Source: Saccoglossus kowalevskii (Eukaryota > Hemichordata > Enteropneusta > Harrimaniidae). From it: 23,813 bases of DNA. Location: NCBI RefSeq assembly GCF_000003605.2, contig NW_003106594.1:48042-71854 (forward strand). The letters are read 5' to 3'. A program made the position numbers and the translations under genes. The notes beneath the pieces were generated by a model. It worked only from the letters and a program-made list of their open reading frames with translations, ran no database searches and was not told the origin of the DNA. Every line of letters begins with the position of its first letter. Positions within the stretch are counted from its first letter, which is position 1. Shown piece after piece: positions 21,063-23,813 of this stretch.

Positions 21063-22823
21063 CATTTCAGATTTCATTTAAGGCAGTTCAGAAAAATATA
21101 CCGTCTCTTCATTAGTCTATGAAACATTCTCACAGAGAAGATAACATAGCTACGCCATCTACGTTAGCAAAGCGAAATCCCGAAGATATAATTCAGACAT
21201 GCGCACACTGAAGAACTGAGAGACAATAAGAGTGCTTTACATGTTCGTTTTTATTGTCTATACACATAAACAATACATATTTATCAATATTTACATAGTA
21301 TGCGCAATCTAATTTAAATACAATTCTGTGCATGGTGTTGGGGCACTGTTACGCCGTTTAAAGTCCATTCACGAAAGTTTTCCAGTTTGAGAATATTTCA
21401 GTGTCAGGAAAGACTAATTCAAATTGTCATAAGTTCTTATATATAAGTTGCTTCGTGATTGTCTGATTAATTTGTAATTGGCTGAACTCACGTAACGTCC
21501 GATAAAACATCGTCATCATGCTAGTAGTTTGTCATTCCGGCCTACGTTGAGATTACAACTACTAAACAAATGACTGTGATATGGCGAAACAAATCCCCTT
21601 CAAAAAAACTTATTGTTACAAAACGCATGCGCAACAAAGTGAAAAGTGGAAGTGATTTGTGTCTAATTATCAGCCTTGTCAATCGTTTGAACGTAACACC
21701 CTTGCAAACATTCAACCTATATAGCGCCATCAGTGTCAAGATTCGTTTAGCGATGATCCGTTAGTAATGCATTCTCGTCGCCATAATGTACGTAAAGTAG
21801 CGATATTTGAATTGCCGTAAAATGCCGCTATTAACGACGATGTGTGTAATCCCGATCTAGCAAATGTGTCCCTCTTATTCCAAAACAATAAATTTAGAAA
21901 TCAGGAAATTAACTGAAACCGTGATTGAACTATATGTGTAACATGTCAGTTGTATTTTGACTTACGTGTATACTTGCATTGATTACTATGTGTGGTTATG
22001 ATCCTTGTGAATGCGGAACTAGTCTACATTTTGTAGAAATCAACATGTCCCAAACACGGTTACAGCATTTTACAACTACAGTTTTAATCGTAGTTATTAC
22101 CCGTATTTTTGGTCAGTTATATTATATAAGTATAATTCTGTAAATAACTGAATGATCAACAATTAATGTGAATCAGTGATGAAATGTTATGAAGATAACA
22201 AAATAGCTGCCGTCACTGAATAACCAAATTGTAGAAAACATTCAATATATTCATAATTTATATTATTAAGTAAGATTCTACCTTAAAGGGCAATTAGAAA
22301 CGATTTTAATGTTTAATATTCGAAGACCTGGTTCAGATATAAGAAATTACATAAGAGTTTGAAAATTTTGTATTTTGTTTTTACTCAGTGCATATTTTCT
22401 TTCCAAAGTCACTTTCTAGTTTCTATTGTTCACCCCTAGGTGTAGATATTTTGTGGACAAATCTGAGAAAAAAAACGATATTGTCCATTTAATAGTGATT
22501 TCATTGTTGATACTTTGGTCAAGTGCGCGGTCAAATATAAAGTACTGTATTTGCATAGTTACTTGACAAATGTTACGTGGATGGAATGCGTCGTTTATGT
22601 CCACAAAATCAAAATATATTCGAACGCAGGCGGTCGCGATGACAACCAAGTTTAACAACTGGGCTTATTTATGCAAATACAGAAGTTCATAATTAGTGTC
22701 CAGTGTCAATTAAGTTCAGAAAAAATATTTTAATCAAGAAAAATAACGCTCAAAATCATTTATTTTGTTTGCTTCAAAATTCTGTAAATATGTCGTCGAT
22801 CACATCAAAACACTAGACAACGT

Positions 22824-23099
22824 TACCTAAGTTAGGTACACCTTTCTATATAAATTGCGCCCCCTAAGGATGGAGTGCATATGTGACGTAAACGTCACGT
22901 GAACGAGTGTAAGTAATGTCGTTAAAATGTACATCTTTGTTTGATTTAATAGTCGTTTGCGATTCAGAATAAAACCGATCTCTAACAGAAATATTTGTAT
23001 TAATGAGCGCTCACAGATCAATGCAGCATTGACGTCACAGAATTTATCGTCGCTGGAGGCGCGACTTCTATACAATTTTACACTTTGCTTTGTCACGTG
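22824..23099. promoter_or_regulatory. Dense cluster of CRE, E-box, TATA and CTCF-like words
   Basis: In order: palindrome TACCTAAGTTAGGTA (22824-22838); TATATAAA (22847-22854); GCGCCCCCT (22857-22865), whose reverse AGGGGGCGC fits the CTCF core; a GTGACGT-aa-ACGTCAC inverted CRE pair (22883-22898) overlapping an E-box CACGTG (22896-22901); a perfect CRE TGACGTCA (23030-23037); and a second E-box CACGTG (23094-23099). The cluster lies 350-620 bases beyond the stop codon of the second gene. It could be a promoter, enhancer or boundary. No exon was recognised on either strand. Confidence 0.35.
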
Positions 23100-23231
23100 C
23101 CAACTGCTCTTCTGATGAATGCTGGGTGTTAGCAGACAATTGGTTACCAAAAGCTCAAAGCTGACAAGAATTCGATTTCCCTTCTCTATTTTTGACCTGA
23201 CACGACACAGCGGCGTTCACCTCCGATGAGG

Positions 23232-23237
23232 TTTATT
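23232..23237 (-). terminator. Candidate polyadenylation signal AATAAA for the second gene
   Basis: On the minus strand AATAAA occurs about 210 bases downstream of the TGA at 23448-23446. It is a suitable canonical signal if the 3' UTR is unspliced. The site alone does not prove usage. Confidence 0.35.
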
Positions 23238-23445
23238 TTTGTTGTGTATTTGTATATTGTGCCTTGTTACATCATGTTATTTCGTCATGGTAAAACTTTT
23301 TCACTTTACAGCTAATACAAATGAAAGGAAATGACAGGAGCGTTACAACAAACCGAATAGAATGGGGGCACCCATTGGGTGTCATGTCGACTCGCAGATT
23401 TATCGGTAAACTTACAAGAACCACTGCGAGGACCGTGTAGATTTG

Positions 23446-23606
23446 TCAGATCACCGACGCTGGCATGGCGGCTGCTAGGAATCGGTCGATACCAATTTCG
23501 TTCGCCCAAGGTAGCGTTTGGTTGGCCTTAGCAAATGGAAGACCAGAGTAGTCCATACCAGTGTAGTTAGCCACTACCTCATCTTCGCTGTTGTGGAAAC
23601 CAGAAT
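23446..23606 (-). CDS. Terminal coding exon of an unidentified gene, C-terminal tail with PDZ-ligand-like end
   Basis: On the minus strand a good acceptor (pyrimidines then CACAG) ends at 23607. The exon begins with the last two bases of a codon (phase 1) and runs through 52 full codons to TGA at 23448-23446. The other two frames from this acceptor hit stops within about 35 bases, so this frame is the only usable one. The tail is acidic and then mixed: it begins DSGFHNSEDEVVANYTG after splicing, includes DYSGLPFA with possible phosphotyrosine sites, and ends in SVI. That fits the class I PDZ-ligand rule (S/T-x-hydrophobic), as in the cytoplasmic tails of many adhesion proteins. The product was not recognised. 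Being upstream of, and parallel to, the Ig gene, it could be the end of a related Ig-type receptor, but the tail itself shows no Ig motif. Confidence 0.6.
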
Positions 23607-23813
23607 CTGTGAAAGTGCCAAAATAAAATCATGAAGTACGATGTCGTCATCTGATACCCCGGGTCTGATACTAATGTGTCTAACCCACAGTCAGCTGGCG
23701 CACATCTGATATAATAAAATAAATGCCATATTTACTATATGGGGGCCGCCATCTTGAATGACGCATAAAACTAAATAAGAGACAAGTTGTGAAACGCGTT
23801 TTTCAGATTCCTA
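23607..23813 (-). other. Part of an intron of the second gene
   Basis: If the acceptor at 23607 is used, the rest of the window is intron. It holds a word identical to the YY1 consensus, GCCGCCATCTTG (23745-23756). No other exon was seen. Confidence 0.5.

Larger units (their letters stand above)
16428..22823. other. Long intergenic stretch, no gene recognised
   Basis: About 6.4 kb of AT-rich DNA. The open frames present (up to 128 codons at 17947-18333, minus strand) show no recognisable domain. Worth noting are the CRE/ATF4-type composite at 17942-17957, the CCAAT/octamer group at 18520-18589, a CRE at 18799-18806, the possible Ig fragment near 21030 and an inverted pair of octamer-containing words at 22545 and 22670. 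Confidence 0.55.

Noticed and set aside
23312-23509. 65-codon minus-strand frame overlapping the terminal exon
   Set aside because: Its frame is closed by a stop just upstream inside the exon, so it cannot be entered from the acceptor at 23607. The alternative frame ending in SVI is the one compatible with splicing.

Overview
The window looks like AT-rich nuclear DNA from an invertebrate animal. The signs are a signal-peptide plus tandem-immunoglobulin coding exon, a spliced terminal exon at the other edge, long non-coding stretches, microsatellites and minisatellites, a TA-flanked foldback element, a tRNA-like short retroelement head and old repeat copies. No bacterial operon, CRISPR array, phage or plasmid feature was seen. 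The clade cannot be fixed from sequence alone; a lophotrochozoan such as a mollusc, or an invertebrate deuterostome, would both fit.

Genes. Both supported genes are on the minus strand and both are cut by the window edge. At 1-737 is the 5' end of an immunoglobulin-superfamily gene: start codon, signal peptide, two complete Ig domains and the start of a third. At 23446-23606 is the last coding exon of another gene, entered through a clear acceptor and ending in TGA; its predicted tail ends in a class I PDZ-ligand-like SVI. The two lie head-to-tail with about 22.7 kb between them. They may be neighbours in a tandem Ig gene cluster, but that is inference.

Intergenic space, left to right. 738-2384 holds nothing recognisable apart from the upstream flank of the Ig gene. 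A (TCAA)n microsatellite lies at 2385-2431, a CCAAT/E-box/TATA promoter-like group at 2737-2838 and a 17-bp duplication at 4220-4254. A young 45-bp minisatellite (five copies, four identical) lies at 8696-8920, and a 187-bp MITE-like foldback element at 10958-11144. The main structure is at 11397-16032: two copies of one decayed element of about 1.4 kb, facing each other across a 1.8-kb spacer. Each copy carries remnants of a coiled-coil coding region. The spacer holds a tRNA-derived SINE-like head near 14250-14323. The right copy is bracketed by the same 21-bp satellite: under two units at 14617-14650 and nearly 19 units at 16033-16427.

From 16.4 to 22.8 kb no gene is recognised. This stretch has a CRE plus ATF4-type composite site, a CCAAT/octamer group and a possible degraded Ig-domain fragment near 21030. 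Next to the second gene, 22824-23099 has a dense group of CRE, E-box, TATA and CTCF-like words. I did not recognise a new biological system. The best leads are the inverted element pair with its satellite context, the possible Ig gene cluster and the excess of perfect CRE palindromes.
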